This document shows, piece after piece, positions 62,402 to 64,000 of a DNA stretch of 64,000 nucleotides (positions are counted from its first letter, which is position 1; every line of letters starts with the position of its first letter). Source of the stretch: Blasia pusilla (lineage: Eukaryota > Marchantiophyta > Marchantiopsida > Blasiales); assembly GCA_050084515.1 (NCBI GenBank), contig CM114274.1, forward strand, positions 35,836,001 to 35,900,000. Reading direction: 5' to 3'. The notes under the pieces were generated by a model. It was given only the letters and a program-made list of their open reading frames with translations, was not told where the DNA came from and did no database searches. Position numbers and translations under genes: made by a program.

Positions 62402-64000
62402 CTAACGGATGGAGAGTTCCCCACACGTGATCTTGCTTTGGATGAGACCGGCCAATCTTTAATCCTTCGGTCCAAATTCCAAGCCACCAGTCTATTCAAC
62501 CCCACTGCACTATCCAACAAAGACCCAAAATCATAGTTCCGTTCATGGCCACTCATTCCACCTACCTTGCTGAAGAAGATCTCACAACAATCAGATCCTA
62601 GGAGGTGAAATGGAAATTGCAAGTATGGATACTTGTCACGGAAAGCACACATTAGTAATACAATAAAATGGCAAGACATGTTGATATCATGGAAAGCTTG
62701 CACTGATATCATGTTCTTCTCTGTCACAGATCCTACACTCCCTGTCACAGAATGATCACCATGTCTCAGCCAAAGTCTCCAAAGTCGAAAGAACCACGAC
62801 ACTTTAGATGCCAAAACTACACGACTCCTCAAGTCATGCTTACGTGAGAAAGAAATATCAATGTAATTACCACAAACCTCCAAGTATAGTTGGGTCCCTA
62901 GGCTTCTGTCATGGCGAACATCCATTCTCTCAAACATATCCTGCAAACAAGCTTGCACTCTCTTTGAAGCAATTCGTTGAGGCCCAGCCCAATTTTGCCT
63001 ATCAGTCCTATTCACATCATCCCACTTCAAGCCATGCTCGTGAATTTTGTAGTGGTTATAGACATTTGTCACATATGACAGAGATGCATGTTGATTTCCA
63101 AGGACACAATTTGTTGAGCATCTATCTAATGGATTAATTGCTTTCTTCCCATTGTGAGGTGCATCTTGGTCTCCAAAGCCATACAGATCACCATTATGAA
63201 GAATAGAGACAGAATATTGCCATCCTTCCCACCCAACACTATACCTATATGCAGTAGAGTTAACACCCCTAAAATCCTCCATCATTAGTTTTCTACGACG
63301 AGCATCCCCGTCACTGGCATGTCCTAATAACGGTCCGACATCAAGCCGACAATACTCATCCCACATTTCTTTCAGCTGCACCCACTGTTGTCTCACCCAC
63401 TCTGTAGTGAACTTGTTATACGTGGCAGTAACACAGATGGCCAATTTAGGCATAGATTCATGAAGAGGATTTACAATGACAACTCTTGCATGCATGCCTT
63501 TACAATAACCCTGGAAAGTACTTACAATCTTGTGGTAGCCCTCATCACCCTCCCCGACCACTACTTCCATTCCATATGAACATTGGTGTGCCTCTTTGGG
63601 CCCACAAAACCCAATCAGGGTATCATACTTGGCCTCCCATCTGTCAGCCATGACTCTTTAATGTTAGGTTGTATTCACAAGGAAAAAATTGCTCAAAGGC
63701 TTATAATTTGTTGTATTGAATCTCGCTTATAATTTTTTGTATTGAATCTCAAACACTCACCTGGGCCTCTCCTTAATCCTTGTTTCATCCTCTGCAAATA
63801 TTACAGGGACATCTCCTTCAATTCCAAGAGTTTGCTTTGATGCAGACAAAATTCTGCCAACCTCCACGAATATCTCTTTGCGTAATCCAGCTCTGAAGGG
63901 TGGTAACTTGGCTCTATCTCGCTTCAATGTTTTTAGACTTGGACCACCTAAGTTCTTCTGAAAGCAGTGGGCCACTTGCCTACCACCAAATTGTAGCATT
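62402..64000 (-). CDS. DDE-transposase-like protein, partial, spliced
   Basis: Two exons join cleanly: 63761-64000 and 62402-63640. The intron of 120 bp has GTGAGT at its start and GACAG at its end, giving RIKERPRWEAKYDTLIGFCG. Candidate acidic catalytic positions are FAEDETRI (before the intron), GHASDGDARRRK (about 63312) and LGSDCCEIFFSKVG (about 62580). Spacing and the last motif (acidic residue, then FxxVG) fit an RNase-H-fold transposase, but I cannot name the family. VVIVNPLHESMPKLAIC and VTATYNKFTTEWVRQQW are other conserved-looking blocks. A possible donor (GTATAG, 62396-62401) ends the exon, so 3' exons may follow. The gene continues upstream of 64000. It could be a live or domesticated transposase; no stop lies inside the two exons. 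Confidence 0.6.

Overview
The window looks like nuclear DNA of a land plant, probably a seedless one (bryophyte or lycophyte grade; a liverwort is my best guess, low confidence). The reasons are spliced genes with GT-AG introns, a plastid-type carbamoyl-phosphate synthase large subunit, a telo-box and GA tract in front of that gene, an ALA3-type P4-ATPase, and decayed retroelements and hAT elements rather than seed-plant repeats.

Two intact host genes stand out, both on the + strand. carB (12613-17027, 5 exons, about 1195 aa) makes carbamoyl phosphate for arginine and pyrimidine synthesis. The ALA3-like phospholipid flippase (32184-44344, 27 exons, about 1282 aa) could be followed exon by exon with every junction in frame. 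Its tail ends in an NPFxD-type motif.

Most of the rest is mobile or decayed. 1-2510 holds fragments of a permuted N4/N6-type DNA methyltransferase, mixed with at least 11 copies of a 25-bp near-palindrome. 3250-8227 and 49954-57970 are two copies, both on the minus strand, of an unusual Ty3/gypsy-like LTR retrotransposon. The fuller copy reads gag, zinc knuckles, protease, C5-cytosine DNA methyltransferase, reverse transcriptase, RNase H, integrase, PHD finger. The methyltransferase is DNMT3-like in motif order, and its catalytic Cys is Tyr in the surviving copy. Copy B carries a 324-bp hAT-type MITE with an 8-bp target duplication inside RT. A solo LTR of what appears to be the same family sits inside a hAT transposase pseudogene (26664-29507). 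57972-60765 is the 3' part of a separate chromodomain-bearing gypsy element. 61242-64000 is an intron-containing transposase-like gene that runs off the right edge.

Between these lie AT-rich intergenic stretches (8.2-12.4, 17-26 and 44.4-49.9 kb). There I see no gene, but I do see near-perfect short hairpins, minisatellites and tRNA-derived repeats. The central observation is that two unrelated kinds of DNA methyltransferase, one of them paired with a chromatin-reader domain, appear as mobile-element cargo in one window.
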